Translations under genes and position numbers: made by a program
From: VRUE01 sp963737575
GTDB lineage: Bacteria; Actinomycetota; Thermoleophilia; Solirubrobacterales; 70-9
Length of the DNA stretch: 64,000 bases
NCBI GenBank assembly: GCA_963737575.1
Contig: CAVTTJ010000004.1
Coordinates: 248,001-312,000 of the forward strand
Direction: 5' to 3'
The notes under the pieces: model-generated
What the model was told of the DNA's origin: nothing
What the model saw: only the letters and a program-made list of their open reading frames with translations
Databases searched by the model: none
Shown here: piece after piece, positions 24,941 through 34,347 of the stretch
Layout of the letters: every line of letters starts with the position of its first letter
Numbering within the stretch: the first letter of the stretch is position 1

Positions 24941-25425
24941 GCGAGGCGGCGAAAGAGGACGGGCCCCGCTTCCGCTACCTGGATCTGGCGGATCGGACCT
25001 GGCCTGTCCTCCGCCGCCTCGCCGGCGTCCACACCCTGCTCTACCGCGTCAGCGGCGGGCGTCTCGGGCTGAGCGTGCCCGGTGGCCCGGGGCGGATGTT
25101 GCTGCTCGACCATGTCGGGGCCAGGAGCGGCACCAGACGGACCTGCCCCCTGCTCTATCTCGAGGACGGCGGCAACCTCGTCGTCATCGCATCCAAAGGG
25201 GGCTACCCGCAGAACCCGGCCTGGTACCACAACCTGATGGCCAACTCCGACACCGAGGTCCAGGTCGGCGACGAGAGGCGCGCGGTCCATGCCCGTCTCG
25301 CGACCGCGGAGGAGCGCGAGAGGCTCTGGCCGGAAGCGGTGAAGATCTGGAGCGACTACGACCGCTACCAGTCGCGAAGCAAGGGCCGCGAGATCCCGAT
25401 GGTCGTCCTCGAGCCCCGGGCCTAG
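24937..25425 (+). CDS. F420-type nitroreductase (Ddn-like) family protein, probable CTG start
   Basis: A 162-residue split beta-barrel protein with the deazaflavin-dependent nitroreductase signature: LLYRVSGGRLGL, LLDHVGARSGTRRTCPLLYL, SKGGYPQNPAWYHNL. These enzymes use reduced F420 to reduce quinones or nitro compounds. The conserved N-terminal part requires a start near 24937; no ATG, GTG or TTG is available there. CTG 24937-24939 forms CTGA with the SDR stop and has GGGGGG 8 nt upstream. It is translationally coupled to the SDR. It converges on 25422 through a shared CTAG. Confidence 0.82.
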   Translation: MSEAAKEDGPRFRYLDLADRTWPVLRRLAGVHTLLYRVSGGRLGLSVPGGPGRMLLLDHVGARSGTRRTCPLLYLEDGGNLVVIASKGGYPQNPAWYHNLMANSDTEVQVGDERRAVHARLATAEERERLWPEAVKIWSDYDRYQSRSKGREIPMVVLEPRA

Positions 25426-26276
25426 CCCTTCGGTCGCCGCTCCTCGGCAACCGGCTCGCCGCCCTCGCCGGCGATCGCGTCCGGAGGCCACGGCCCCGCC
25501 CAGTTGTCGCGGGCGCCGTCGATCGTGATCGTCGTCCCCGAGACGAAGTCGCCGGCAGGCGAGGCGAGGTAGGCGACGAGCCAGGCGAGCTCCTCGGCCC
25601 GGCCGGCCCGGCCGATCGGGATCGAGCGCTCGAGGTTTTCGACGACGACCCGCGGATACTTCGTCAGCAGCGTCTCGGTCGCGAACTGGCCGGCGGCGAG
25701 GGCGCAGGTCGTGATCCCGAACCGCGCCCACTCGACGGCGAGCGTCCGCATCATGTTCTCGACCGCGGCGCGCGCCGCGCCGGAGTGCACCATCCCCGGC
25801 ATCCCGTGGTGGGGGGAAAGGGTGATGCTGAGGACCTTGCCTCCGCCCTGCGGGATGAAGGCCCGGGTCGCCGCGGCGTGGGTCATCAGCCATGTGCCCT
25901 GCACGTTCAGCTCGGTCACCGTGCGAAAGCCCTTCGGGCTGATCGCCTCGGCCGGGCTGAGGAACTGGCCGCCGGCGTTGTTGACGAGGACGTCGAGCCT
26001 GCCGTGGCGCCCAAGGAGGCCGTCGAAGAGCCGCCCGACCGCCTCCTCATCGCGAATGTCCATCGTCTCGTGCTCGAAGCTGCCGGGCAGCCCGTCGGCG
26101 AGGGCCTCGGTCTCCGCCAGGGGCTCCTCGCGGCGTCCGCAGCCGACCACCGTCGCGCCGAGGCGGGCCAGCTCGAGCGCCGTCTCGCGGCCGAGCCCGC
26201 TGCCCGATCCCGAGACGAGGCAGACCCGTCCCTCGAGCAGGCCGTCTCTGAATATGCGCGAGGCGCCGTCGGCCAT
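25422..26276 (-). CDS. PECR-like SDR (trans-2-enoyl-CoA reductase type)
   Basis: A 284-residue SDR: SGSGSGLGRETALELA, NNAGGQF, and HSGAARAAVENM where most SDRs have YxxxK. That HSGAAR block is characteristic of peroxisomal trans-2-enoyl-CoA reductase (PECR) relatives, so an enoyl-CoA reductase is the best call; the C-terminal GARDNWAGPWPP is also PECR-like. ATG 26276 is preceded 8 nt upstream by TAGGGT. It overlaps the convergent gene's stop by 4 nt. Confidence 0.85.
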   Translation of the reverse strand: MADGASRIFRDGLLEGRVCLVSGSGSGLGRETALELARLGATVVGCGRREEPLAETEALADGLPGSFEHETMDIRDEEAVGRLFDGLLGRHGRLDVLVNNAGGQFLSPAEAISPKGFRTVTELNVQGTWLMTHAAATRAFIPQGGGKVLSITLSPHHGMPGMVHSGAARAAVENMMRTLAVEWARFGITTCALAAGQFATETLLTKYPRVVVENLERSIPIGRAGRAEELAWLVAYLASPAGDFVSGTTITIDGARDNWAGPWPPDAIAGEGGEPVAEERRPKG

Positions 26277-26297
26277 CGGCCACAACCCTAGAGGCGG

Positions 26298-27290
26298 TCA
26301 GCCGAGCTTGATGTTCACCTTCCTGCCCAGGGGAAGGACCTTCTTGGGCCTGGCGCTCTGACCGATCACCCTTTTCCCATCACCCCTGACCTTGCCCAGC
26401 TTGCAGCCCGCCTTTTTCAGCTTCCTGCGGGCCGTCCCCAGGCCCCTGCCCTTCAGCTTCGGCACCAGGCAGGCCGTGTAGGTGAAGATGGCCCCCGGCG
26501 AGGCGACGGAGCGACCGGCGATGGTGACGACGGCGATGCCCACGGGCCCGGGGCTCTTCACCTTCGGCGCGATCGCCGTGATCTGGGTATCGGAGCCGCC
26601 GGGGAAGATCGACGCGGGGGTTTCACCGAACTGGACCGACGTGACACCGGTGAGGTCGGTCCCGGCGATGGTCACGCTGGTGCCGCCTGCGATCGATCCG
26701 GAAGCCGGCGAGATGGTCGTGACCGTCGGGGCCGGCTGGACGTCGGCGCTGAACGAGAACTGCGCGCCCATCGCGGTTGCGATCGGCGGAAGGGCGGCGC
26801 CTTCCGGCAGAGCCGGTTCCCAGCCCGCATAGGTCCCCTCGGAGCTCACCACAGCGCCCACCTCGTCACTGGCGTTGGAGGTGTTGAATCCGATCAGGTC
26901 GCCCCGATGGATCGGCAGATCGGTCGTGAACGTTTCCGTCCCCATTCCGGCCGGAGTCGCCGGGCCGCTCGTGCCGGCCCCCGCGAACGCTCCCGCAACC
27001 GGTCTCAGAACCCTCAGGTAGAACGGCCCGCCCGATGCGCCGGTCAACCGCCAGCGGACGACGACGCCGTCGACCGGGGAAGCGGGTGCCGTTCCCGGCC
27101 CCGCCAGGGTCAGGTTGACCAGGGTGAGCGTGCCTTTCGACCCGGCGGTGGTCGAGATCACGCCGGAGGTGTCCGTGCTGCCGAGCGTGATCGTCGAGGC
27201 CTGGCCGACCGCGGGAGCGAGCGCGGCGATCAAGACGATGATCGCGGCGAGCAGACAGCACGGGTGGGCCCGGCGCATCGAATCGACCAT
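26298..27290 (-). CDS. Secreted IPT/TIG- and PASTA-domain protein
   Basis: A 330-residue exported protein: signal peptide (hydrophobic ~11-31, QAS cleavage), a beta-rich region ~32-180, an IPT/TIG immunoglobulin-like domain beginning PTVTTISPASGSIAGGTSVT (~190-275), and a C-terminal PASTA-like module LKGRGLGTARRKLKKAGCKL. TIG plus PASTA secreted proteins are frequent in Thermoleophilia. Probably binds cell wall (inference). ATG 27290 or 27278. Confidence 0.85.
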   Translation of the reverse strand: MVDSMRRAHPCCLLAAIIVLIAALAPAVGQASTITLGSTDTSGVISTTAGSKGTLTLVNLTLAGPGTAPASPVDGVVVRWRLTGASGGPFYLRVLRPVAGAFAGAGTSGPATPAGMGTETFTTDLPIHRGDLIGFNTSNASDEVGAVVSSEGTYAGWEPALPEGAALPPIATAMGAQFSFSADVQPAPTVTTISPASGSIAGGTSVTIAGTDLTGVTSVQFGETPASIFPGGSDTQITAIAPKVKSPGPVGIAVVTIAGRSVASPGAIFTYTACLVPKLKGRGLGTARRKLKKAGCKLGKVRGDGKRVIGQSARPKKVLPLGRKVNIKLG

Positions 27291-27341
27291 AGGGGCGGGC
27301 GCGGCCGGGGTCAAATGGGCAGGGGGTAATGTCCGCCGACG

Positions 27342-28253
27342 ATGAAGGTGCAGGTCGAGGCAAAGCCGCTGCACGAGCCGCTCTCCGGGGGAACCCAGGG
27401 GGCGACGGTGACGGTCGAGCCGATCGTCACGGGCACGGTTCACTTCCCGCGCCCGCTGATGGAAAGCCCCGGCGGCCGCTTTCTCACCCCGCGGCTCGGA
27501 TGGGCTCTGCTCACCGGCAGGGAAGCGACGGAGGTCCCGGTTCCCGTCTTCCTGATCCGGCATCCCAGCGCCGGCGCGATCCTCGTCGACACCGGCCTCC
27601 ATCCCTCGATCGCGACCGACGCCGAAGAGAACTTCGGCCGCCTACCCGCCCGCTTCGGCAGACCTTCCGTCGAGTCCGACGGCGACGCACCGGCCCAGCT
27701 CCGCAAACGCGGCCTCGACCCCGGTGAGATCCCGATCGTGGTGATGACCCACCTCCACATCGACCACACCTCGGCGATCTCCGAGTTCCCGAGCTCGACC
27801 TTCGTCATCAGCGATGTCGAGTGGCACGAGGCGACCCAGGGGAAGGGGCCGACGATGAACGGCTACCGGCGGATCCATTTCGACTTCGCATTCGACTACC
27901 GCACCGTCGACTTCGACCGCGGCGGGATCGACTCGTACGCGACGTTCGGCCGCACCTTCGACCTCTTCGGCGACGGCTCGGTCAGGCTCGCCTACACCCC
28001 GGGGCACTCGGCCGGCCACATGTCGGTCATCGCCCGGCTCAGGGAGAGGGACTTCGTGATCGGCGGCGACGCCGCCTACATGTTCGCCCAGCTCGAGGGC
28101 GACGCGCCGCCGGCGCCGCGGCCGCACGATGCCCACAACTACCGCCGCTCGCTGCAGGAGCTGAGACTGTTCCGGCGCGAGTTCCCGGCCGCGATCGTCA
28201 CCCCCGGGCACGACACGGAGTTCTACGAGAGGCTCGAGGCGCGCTACGAGTAG
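27342..28253 (+). CDS. Metallo-beta-lactamase-fold hydrolase (AHL-lactonase-like)
   Basis: A 303-residue MBL-fold enzyme: THLHIDHTSA is the dinuclear HxHxDH site, with further ligands in TPGHSAGHMS, GGDAAYM and TPGHD. The arrangement resembles AiiA/AttM N-acyl-homoserine lactonases, but the family has many lactonases, so quorum quenching is only a possibility. ATG 27342 follows TAATGT by 9 nt. The stop overlaps the convergent acyltransferase by 10 nt. Confidence 0.88.
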   Translation: MKVQVEAKPLHEPLSGGTQGATVTVEPIVTGTVHFPRPLMESPGGRFLTPRLGWALLTGREATEVPVPVFLIRHPSAGAILVDTGLHPSIATDAEENFGRLPARFGRPSVESDGDAPAQLRKRGLDPGEIPIVVMTHLHIDHTSAISEFPSSTFVISDVEWHEATQGKGPTMNGYRRIHFDFAFDYRTVDFDRGGIDSYATFGRTFDLFGDGSVRLAYTPGHSAGHMSVIARLRERDFVIGGDAAYMFAQLEGDAPPAPRPHDAHNYRRSLQELRLFRREFPAAIVTPGHDTEFYERLEARYE

Positions 28254-29012
28254 TTCGTCTCGCCCGGCTCGGGCGTGACTCCCTCGTGCAGGGAGCGGAT
28301 CACGTTGCGCCGCCCCTGCTCGTTGAGCCGCATGTACATCGTCCCGGACCCGGTCGAAGATTTCGGTCGCCACTTCGAGCTGGCGCCCGCGGCCGGGTGA
28401 GTCCTCGACCGGAAACGTGACCGGCTCGCCGAACTGAACGGTGACCTTCGGGAACCGAAAGCGCTTCCAGCGGCGCACCTTCTCCGAGCCGTGGATCGCG
28501 ACCGGCACCACCGGCGCCCCCGACTCGAGGGCCAACCTCCCGACACCCGGTTTCGGCTCGCCGAGCTCACCGCTCCGCGAGCGGCCGCCCTCGGCATAGA
28601 TCAGCAGCATCCCGCCCTGGCCGAGGACGGTGTAGGCGGTCTTGAAGGCCTCCTCGTCGTGGTGGCCGCGCCGGACCGGGATCACGCCGCCGTGCTTGAA
28701 GATGTAGTTCAGGACCGGGTTGCCGAACAGCTGCGATTTCGCCATGAACCGGATCTGGCGCCGGAGATAGAGGCCGATGAAGAAGTGGTCCATCTGGCTG
28801 AAGTGATTCGGGGCGAGGATCAACGGGCCCGACCTCGGCACGTTCTCAACCCCGATCGCGCGGGTGCGGTACAGCAGCAGCGTCGGCAGCGTGACAATCG
28901 CCCGCACGAGCGGGTAGGTCCAGCCGACTCCCCGACGCGCGGCGGCGTGGAACCGGTCGAAGTACTCCGCCGGACGCTCGTCCTTGTAGACCTGTGGCTT
29001 GATGTCGGGCAT
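28244..29012 (-). CDS. 1-acylglycerol-3-phosphate acyltransferase family, frame broken near the 3' end
   Basis: A PlsC-type acyltransferase: NHFSQMD is the HX4D catalytic motif, YAEGGRSRSGEL the acceptor-binding EGGR, and VVPVAIHG the third block. It esterifies lysophosphatidate or a related acceptor at the membrane. At ~28340 the frame breaks after IFDRVRD; the +1 frame continues with MYMRLNEQGRRN to TAG 28244. Length 769 nt (3n+1) implies one extra base. ATG 29012. Glycerol kinase immediately upstream fits phospholipid synthesis. Confidence 0.85.
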
Positions 29013-29080
29013 GTCCAGGGCGATCTGAGCTGGCCGAAGGCGACGGCCGTCGCCTTGCCTACCCCCTGCCCTCGCGCCGG

Positions 29081-30544
29081 TTACGCGGCCGGTTGCGGCG
29101 CGTCCCAGCCGCGTGAGCGCTCGACCGCCCGCCCCCAATCGGCGAGCAGTGCCGAGCGCGACTCCGTGTCCATTCGCGGCTCGTAGCGGGCCGCCTCGCG
29201 CCAGGTCCGACGGACGTCCTCCTCGCTCCAGCGCCCGGTGGCGATCCCGGCCAGGTATGCGGCCCCGAGCGCTGTGGTCTCGCTGACCTCCGGAACGACG
29301 ACCGGGGCGCCGAGGACGTCGGCCTGGAACTGCATCAGCCAGCCGTTGGCCACCGCGCCGCCGTCGGCCCTGAGCTCGGCCAGCCGCTCCCCCGCCGCCG
29401 CCTCCTGCGCCCGCACGGCATCGACGGTCTGGTAGGCGGTCGCCTCGAGGGCGGCGCGCGCCAGGTGGGCGCGGCCGCTTCCTCGGGTCAGCCCGACGAT
29501 CGTTCCGCGCGCGTATGGGTCCCAGTGCGGCGAGCCGAGGCCGGTCAGTGCCGGGACGAAGTAGACGCCGTCGTTCCCCTCGAGCGAGGCCGCCAGCGCC
29601 TCCGTCTCGGCGGCCTCGGCGATGATCCCGAGCCCGTCGCGAAGCCACTGCACCGCGGCGCCGGTGACGAAGATCGAGGCCTCGAGCGCATATGCGGGAC
29701 CGCCGCCCGTCTCGCAGGCGACGGTGGACAGCAGCCCCTCGACCGGTCCCGGGAGCTCGGCGCCCGTATGAAGGAGAACGAAGCTGCCGGTGCCGTAGGT
29801 GTTCTTCGCGGTCCCAGGGGTATGGCAGGCCTGGCCGAAGAGCGCCGCCTGCTGGTCGCCGGCGATCCCGGCGACCGGGACCTCGCCGCCGAACTCAGTG
29901 GTCGTGCCGAAGACCTGCGAGGACGGCAGCGGCTCGGGCAGCCGCTCGGGCTCGACGCCGAGCATCGAGCAGAGCTCCTCGTCCCAGGCGTGGCGGCGGA
30001 TGTCGAAGAGCATGGTCCGCGATGCGTTGGTGCGGTCGGTCGCGTGGCGGCCGGTCAGCTTGAACAGCAGCCAGGAGTCGATCGTCCCGAAGACGGCCCT
30101 CCCGGCGCCCTCGGCGTTTTGCAGCAGCCACTCGATCTTCGTCCCGGAGAAGTAGGGGTCGAGGACGAGGCCGGTCCGCTCGCGGACAAGGTCGTCGCGG
30201 CCCGCTGCGCGGAGCTCCGCGCAGCGCTCGGCGGTGCGACGGTCCTGCCAGACGAGCGCCCGGTGGATCGGCTCGCCGCTGTCCGGATCCCAGGCGACGA
30301 CCGTCTCGCGCTGGTTGGCTATCCCGATCCCCTCGAGATCGGCGCCGTCGATGCCGGCGTCGGCGATCGCCCTCGCAGCGACCAGCATGCTGGTCTCCCA
30401 GATCTCGGTCGCGTCGTGCTCGACCCAACCCGGCCGGGGGAAGTGCTGCTCGAACTCCGAGTACGCCCTGCCGGCGATCCGGGCCTCCTCGTCGAAGACG
30501 AGGCAGGTGGTGCCCGTCGTGCCCTGGTCGATCGCGAGGATCAA
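29081..30544 (-). CDS. glpK: Glycerol kinase
   Basis: A 487-residue FGGY kinase close to GlpK: AIDQGTTGTTCLVFD at the N-terminus, PGWVEHDATEIW, GIANQRET, LVWQDRRTA, GTIDSWLLFKLTG, and GIAGDQQAALFGQ with NTYGTGSF for ATP binding. It phosphorylates glycerol to sn-glycerol-3-phosphate, a precursor for the adjacent acyltransferase. TTG 30544 is the start. The TetR gene is 22 nt upstream in the same direction, so the two may be co-transcribed. Confidence 0.95.
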   Translation of the reverse strand: MILAIDQGTTGTTCLVFDEEARIAGRAYSEFEQHFPRPGWVEHDATEIWETSMLVAARAIADAGIDGADLEGIGIANQRETVVAWDPDSGEPIHRALVWQDRRTAERCAELRAAGRDDLVRERTGLVLDPYFSGTKIEWLLQNAEGAGRAVFGTIDSWLLFKLTGRHATDRTNASRTMLFDIRRHAWDEELCSMLGVEPERLPEPLPSSQVFGTTTEFGGEVPVAGIAGDQQAALFGQACHTPGTAKNTYGTGSFVLLHTGAELPGPVEGLLSTVACETGGGPAYALEASIFVTGAAVQWLRDGLGIIAEAAETEALAASLEGNDGVYFVPALTGLGSPHWDPYARGTIVGLTRGSGRAHLARAALEATAYQTVDAVRAQEAAAGERLAELRADGGAVANGWLMQFQADVLGAPVVVPEVSETTALGAAYLAGIATGRWSEEDVRRTWREAARYEPRMDTESRSALLADWGRAVERSRGWDAPQPAA

Positions 30545-30566
30545 AACGTTGTTTCGCGCCGGCAGG

Positions 30567-31148
30567 CTATCCGGCGTCGGCCTGGGCTCCGCGGACGATC
30601 GTCAGTAGCGCCTCCGCGAGGCCGGTCGGGTCTTCTTCTCCGGTTCCGAGCCGGCGCAGCCCCAGGCCGTACATCAGCGCCACGATCGAGCGGGCCCGGG
30701 TCTTCGCCATGGGAACCTGAAGCGCCTCCAGCGCCGCCGTGGCGACTTCTTCGTAGGCGATGAAGCAGCGCAGCGACGCGGCGCGAAGCTCGGGGTCGCG
30801 CGCGGCCTGGAGGTGAAGCTCGAACTCGGCGAGCTCCCAGATCCTCCGCCCGGTTTCGCGGACCACCCGCTCGACCTCGACCGCCACCTGCTCGACGCTC
30901 GGCCGCGCCCGCCGCAGCTCGGCGGCGATCCCCTCGAGCCGTACGACCTCCTCGCCGACCATCAACATCAGGCTCTCGCGCAGCAGGTCGAGCTGGCTGT
31001 CGAAGTGATAGGTCAGCGAACCGAGCGAGACATCGGCCGCGTCGGCGACACGCCGGTTCGTCACCGCGGCGATCCCCTCGCGCCCGATCAGGTCGAGGGT
31101 GGTGCGGAGGATCCGCTCACGGGTGTCGGTTGCGGTTGCCGTTGCCAT
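30567..31148 (-). CDS. TetR-family regulator
   Basis: A 193-residue TetR protein. DTRERILRTTLDLIGREG and TNRRVADAADVSLGSLTYHF form the N-terminal HTH, followed by a helical ligand-binding half ending in GLRRLGTG. ATG 31148. A perfect 16-bp palindrome sits 46 nt upstream between it and the divergent amidase, the usual arrangement for an autoregulated TetR repressor. Confidence 0.9.
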   Translation of the reverse strand: MATATATDTRERILRTTLDLIGREGIAAVTNRRVADAADVSLGSLTYHFDSQLDLLRESLMLMVGEEVVRLEGIAAELRRARPSVEQVAVEVERVVRETGRRIWELAEFELHLQAARDPELRAASLRCFIAYEEVATAALEALQVPMAKTRARSIVALMYGLGLRRLGTGEEDPTGLAEALLTIVRGAQADAG

Positions 31149-31194
31149 CGGGAATCCCTGTGCTCGAGCCCAGCCTACCCCCTCTTCGCCTATT

Positions 31195-31210
31195 GTTCGT
31201 TCGAACGAAC
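31195..31210. promoter_or_regulatory. TetR operator (perfect palindrome)
   Basis: GTTCGTTCGAACGAAC is a perfect 16-bp palindrome in the 81-nt gap between tetR (ATG 31148) and the amidase (ATG 31230). Position and symmetry make it the likely operator controlling both promoters. Confidence 0.7.
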
Positions 31211-31229
31211 GCGAGGGAGGGGATCCGAA

Positions 31230-32651
31230 ATGCCGACCAAGACCAGTCCCGACCTCGGTCTCCAGGAGCAGGTGGGGATGCTGGCGACCGGGGGGATCTC
31301 CTCGCGCGAGCTGGTGGAGGAATCGCTGCGACGGACGGAGGCCGCCCAGCGGGACCTGAACGCGTTCCGAGTGATCCGTGCCGAGGAGGCGCTGGCGGAG
31401 GCGGAGGACGCCGACCGGCGGATCGCAGCGGGCAACGGCGGCCCGCTGCTCGGCGCGCCGGTCGCGATCAAGGAAGACGTCGACCTCGCCGGCCACCCGA
31501 CCCTGTTCGGCTGCGGCGGGTCGTTCTCCCCCGCCGAGCAGGACTCCGAGCTCGTGCGGCGCCTGCGCGAGGCGGGCGCGATCGTGATCGGCAAGACACA
31601 CGCGCCTGAGGTCGGCCAGTGGCCGTTCACCGAGGGCCCTTCTTTCGGCGCGACCCGGAACCCCTGGAGCATCGCCCACACCCCGGGCGGGTCCAGCGGG
31701 GGCGCGGCCGCGGCCGTCGCCGCCGGCCTGGTTCCCGCGGCGATCGGCTCCGACGGCGCCGGCTCGATCCGGATCCCCGCGGCCTGGACCGGCCTGGTCG
31801 GGCTGAAGCCACAGCGTGGACGGATCTCGACCTGGCCCGAGCCCGACGCCTTCAATGGCCTGACCTGCTTCGGGCCCCTAACCCGCAGTGTCGCCGATGC
31901 CGCCCTCCTCCTCGACGCGCTCCAGGGCAGTGCCCCTGGGGACAGGCACAGGCCGGCGCCGCCGCTCGAGCCGTTCGCCGAGTCGGCGGGGCGGGAGCCG
32001 CGGCCGCTGCGGGTCGCGCTCTCGTTCGCGACGCCGTTCGGGGTGGTGAACGAGCTCGACCCCGAGCACCGGGCCGCGATCGAGGCGTTTGCCGAGCAGC
32101 TCGGCGAGTTGGGGCACGACGTCGTCCCCGCCGATCCCGAATACGGCCTCGTCGGGGCGGCGATCGTCCCGCGCGGGATGGGCGGGGTCACGGCCTGGCT
32201 CGACGACAACGTCAGCGACCGATCGAACCTCGAGCCGCGGACCAGGACCCACGCGCGCCTGGGCAGGCTGCTCTGCGGCCCGCCGCTGCGGGCGGCGCGG
32301 GCGGCGGAGCCGGCGCTGCGACGCCGCATCGGCCGGATCTTCGACGGCTTCGACCTCGTCCTGACCCCGACGACCGCGAAGCCCCCGACCCGGATCTACG
32401 AGCACGACGGCCGCGGCTACTGGGCGACCAGCACCGCGATCACCGCCGCCTGCCCCTACGGGTTCGCGTGGAACGTCGTCGGCTGGCCGGGGATCAGCGT
32501 CCCCGCCGGGCGGACGGAGTCCGGCCTGCCGATCGGCGCCCAGCTCCTCGGGCCCGAAGGGGGCGAGGCGGCCCTACTGGAACTGGCGGGGTCCGTCGAG
32601 CGGGCGGCCGGAGGCTGGGAGCGGCCGCCCTACCCGCGCCGCGATGCGTAG
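31230..32651 (+). CDS. Amidase signature family protein
   Basis: A 473-residue amidase. The Ser-cisSer-Lys triad is visible: lysine in APVAIKEDVD, cis-serine in HTPGGSSGGAAAAVAAG, and nucleophile in GSDGAGSIRIPAA. It hydrolyses an amide, probably taken up or intracellular. ATG 31230 has GAGGGAGGGG upstream. Likely repressed by the divergent TetR. The last 22 nt overlap the 3' end of the glycosyltransferase gene. Confidence 0.92.
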   Translation: MPTKTSPDLGLQEQVGMLATGGISSRELVEESLRRTEAAQRDLNAFRVIRAEEALAEAEDADRRIAAGNGGPLLGAPVAIKEDVDLAGHPTLFGCGGSFSPAEQDSELVRRLREAGAIVIGKTHAPEVGQWPFTEGPSFGATRNPWSIAHTPGGSSGGAAAAVAAGLVPAAIGSDGAGSIRIPAAWTGLVGLKPQRGRISTWPEPDAFNGLTCFGPLTRSVADAALLLDALQGSAPGDRHRPAPPLEPFAESAGREPRPLRVALSFATPFGVVNELDPEHRAAIEAFAEQLGELGHDVVPADPEYGLVGAAIVPRGMGGVTAWLDDNVSDRSNLEPRTRTHARLGRLLCGPPLRAARAAEPALRRRIGRIFDGFDLVLTPTTAKPPTRIYEHDGRGYWATSTAITAACPYGFAWNVVGWPGISVPAGRTESGLPIGAQLLGPEGGEAALLELAGSVERAAGGWERPPYPRRDA

Positions 32652-33308
32652 GCGCGGGCAAAGTCGCGCAGCTGCCTCGCCCGGTGGGAAAAGCCGGCGA
32701 GATTGCGGCCGGTCGCGCGATGGGAGAGGTCGAGCTCGTACTCGCGCAGGGTGTGGCCGGCGCGCACCGCGTCGATGGTCATCCCGACCTCCATCCCGTA
32801 GCCGGCGGCGAAGGGCAGGGTGGCCCGCAGTACATCGGCCCGCATCGCGCGCTGGCCCGAGATCGGGGCGGTCGTCTCGAGCCCGCAGCGGCGGCGGATC
32901 GCCCAGCGTGCGAACCCGAGCGCAAGGCCGAAGCCTCCCCCCGCGCGGCGGCTGAAGGCGGCGACTGCGAGGTCGCATTCGCCCCGCTTCGACGGCGGCG
33001 ACGAGCGGGGTCAGGGAGGCGGCGGAGGGACCCAGGTCGCCGTCGCAGAGGAGGAAGAGGTCGGGGGGCGAGGCCGAGAGCGCCGCCTCTGCGGCGGCGG
33101 TCACATTGGCGCCCTTGCCGTGCGGGCGGCCGCGGCTGACGACCCGGGCGCCGGCCGCGAGCGCGACGCCCTCGGTGTCGTCGCTGGAGGCGTCGTCGCC
33201 GACCCAGATCTCGGCACCTGGGAAGGCGCCGCGCAGCGCCCCGACGGTGTCGCCGACGCGGTCGGCCTCGTTGCGGGCCGCGACGAGGACGGCGAGGCGG
33301 TCAGGCAC
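32630..33308 (-). CDS. Family 2 glycosyltransferase (frame broken mid-gene)
   Basis: GT-A fold transferase: AVLVAARNEADRVGDTVGAL and GDDASSDDTEGVA at the N-terminus, and LFLLCDGDLGP holding the DxD-type metal site. At ~32981 the frame breaks after VAAVEAG; the +1 frame continues CDLAVAAFSRRAGGGFGLAL and then MEVGMTIDAVRAGHTLREYE to TAG 32630. Length 679 nt is 3n+1, one extra base. Joined, it is a ~225-residue polyprenyl-phosphate-mannose-synthase-like enzyme. GTG 33308 start; BCCP diverges 20 nt away. Confidence 0.82.
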
Positions 33309-33328
33309 GGCGGATATTGTCCCGCTCC

Positions 33329-33541
33329 ATGGCGGACATAGAGGCACACATCACCGGCAACGTATGGAAAATCGAGGTCGCCGTCGGCGACACCGTCGAG
33401 GATGGCGACACCGTCGTGATCCTCGAGTCGATGAAGATGGAGATCCCGGTCGAGGCCGAGGACGAGGGGACCGTCAAGGAGATCCGCTGCGAGGAGGGCC
33501 AGTCGGTCAGCGAAGGCGACGTCCTCGTAGTGCTGGAGTGA
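33329..33541 (+). CDS. Single-domain biotin carboxyl carrier protein
   Basis: A 70-residue biotinyl domain only: VILESMKMEIPV carries the biotinylated lysine, and VSEGDVLVVLE closes the flattened barrel. It would shuttle carboxybiotin between a biotin carboxylase and a carboxyltransferase; the carboxylase beta subunit at 11406 is a candidate partner. ATG 33329, 8 nt after TATTGT (leaderless type). Its stop overlaps the enoyl-CoA hydratase GTG (GTGA). Confidence 0.92.
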   Translation: MADIEAHITGNVWKIEVAVGDTVEDGDTVVILESMKMEIPVEAEDEGTVKEIRCEEGQSVSEGDVLVVLE

Positions 33542-34347
33542 GTGCCGAGGAGCTCGCCGGCGGCAAGCTCGTCCTCGACTTCCCGGCCGAGGCGGTCGTC
33601 CGGATCACGATCTCCAATCCCGAGCGCCGCAACGCCCTCGACCACGAGATCCTCGACACCCTGGCGGAGACGCTGCCGCAGCTCGACGCGGGGATCGAGA
33701 ACCGCTGCGTCCTGATCACCGGCGCGCCGCCCGTCTTCTCGGCCGGCTATGACATCGGGTCGATCCCCGAACAGACCTTCGAGCGCGACGCTGAGAGCCT
33801 CGTCGCCCACCCCTTCCACGCCGCGATGGAGGCCCTCGCCGCCCATCCATGGCCGACCGTTGCGATGATCAACGGCCACTGCCTCGGCGGCGGCCTCGAG
33901 CTGGCGGTCACCTGCGACATGCGGGTCTGCGCGGCCGGGGCGAAACTGGGGATGCCGCCGGCCAAACTGGGGCTGATCTACGGCCACACCGGCCTGCGCA
34001 AGTTCCTCGACACGATCGGGCTGGCGCGGACCAAGGAGCTGTTCCTGACCGGACGCAACCTCGAGGCCGCGCGGGCCGAGCAGATCGGCCTTGTCCACGA
34101 GGTCTTCCCCGACGAGGAGCTCGCGGCCGCGGGGGTCGAGCTGGCGGCGGCGATCGCCGCCAACGCGCCGCTCTCGATGCGCGGCAACAAGCAGGCGATC
34201 GAGGCGCTGAACGCCAACCCGGTGTTGAGCCCGGCGCAGGAGGCGGAGCTGGTGGCGCTGCGCGAGTCGTGCTTCGGCTCCGACGACTTCCGCGAGGGGA
34301 TCCAGGCCTTCGCCGAGAAGCGCCGGCCGCGGTGGACGGGCAAGTGA
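33538..34347 (+). CDS. Enoyl-CoA hydratase/isomerase family protein
   Basis: A 269-residue crotonase: ISNPERRNALDHEIL, ITGAPPVFSAGYDIGSI (first oxyanion segment), and INGHCLGGGLELAVTCDMRV (second). Placement right after the biotin carrier suggests an acyl-CoA carboxylation/hydration or decarboxylation pathway; methylmalonyl-CoA decarboxylase-type crotonases also look like this. GTG 33538 overlaps the carrier stop; its own stop overlaps the AlkA-like gene. Confidence 0.9.
   Translation: MSAEELAGGKLVLDFPAEAVVRITISNPERRNALDHEILDTLAETLPQLDAGIENRCVLITGAPPVFSAGYDIGSIPEQTFERDAESLVAHPFHAAMEALAAHPWPTVAMINGHCLGGGLELAVTCDMRVCAAGAKLGMPPAKLGLIYGHTGLRKFLDTIGLARTKELFLTGRNLEAARAEQIGLVHEVFPDEELAAAGVELAAAIAANAPLSMRGNKQAIEALNANPVLSPAQEAELVALRESCFGSDDFREGIQAFAEKRRPRWTGK

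Noticed and set aside
27642..29648. 668-codon minus frame
   Set aside because: It fuses antisense of glycerol kinase and lactonase with the acyltransferase; only 28244-29012 is protein-like.
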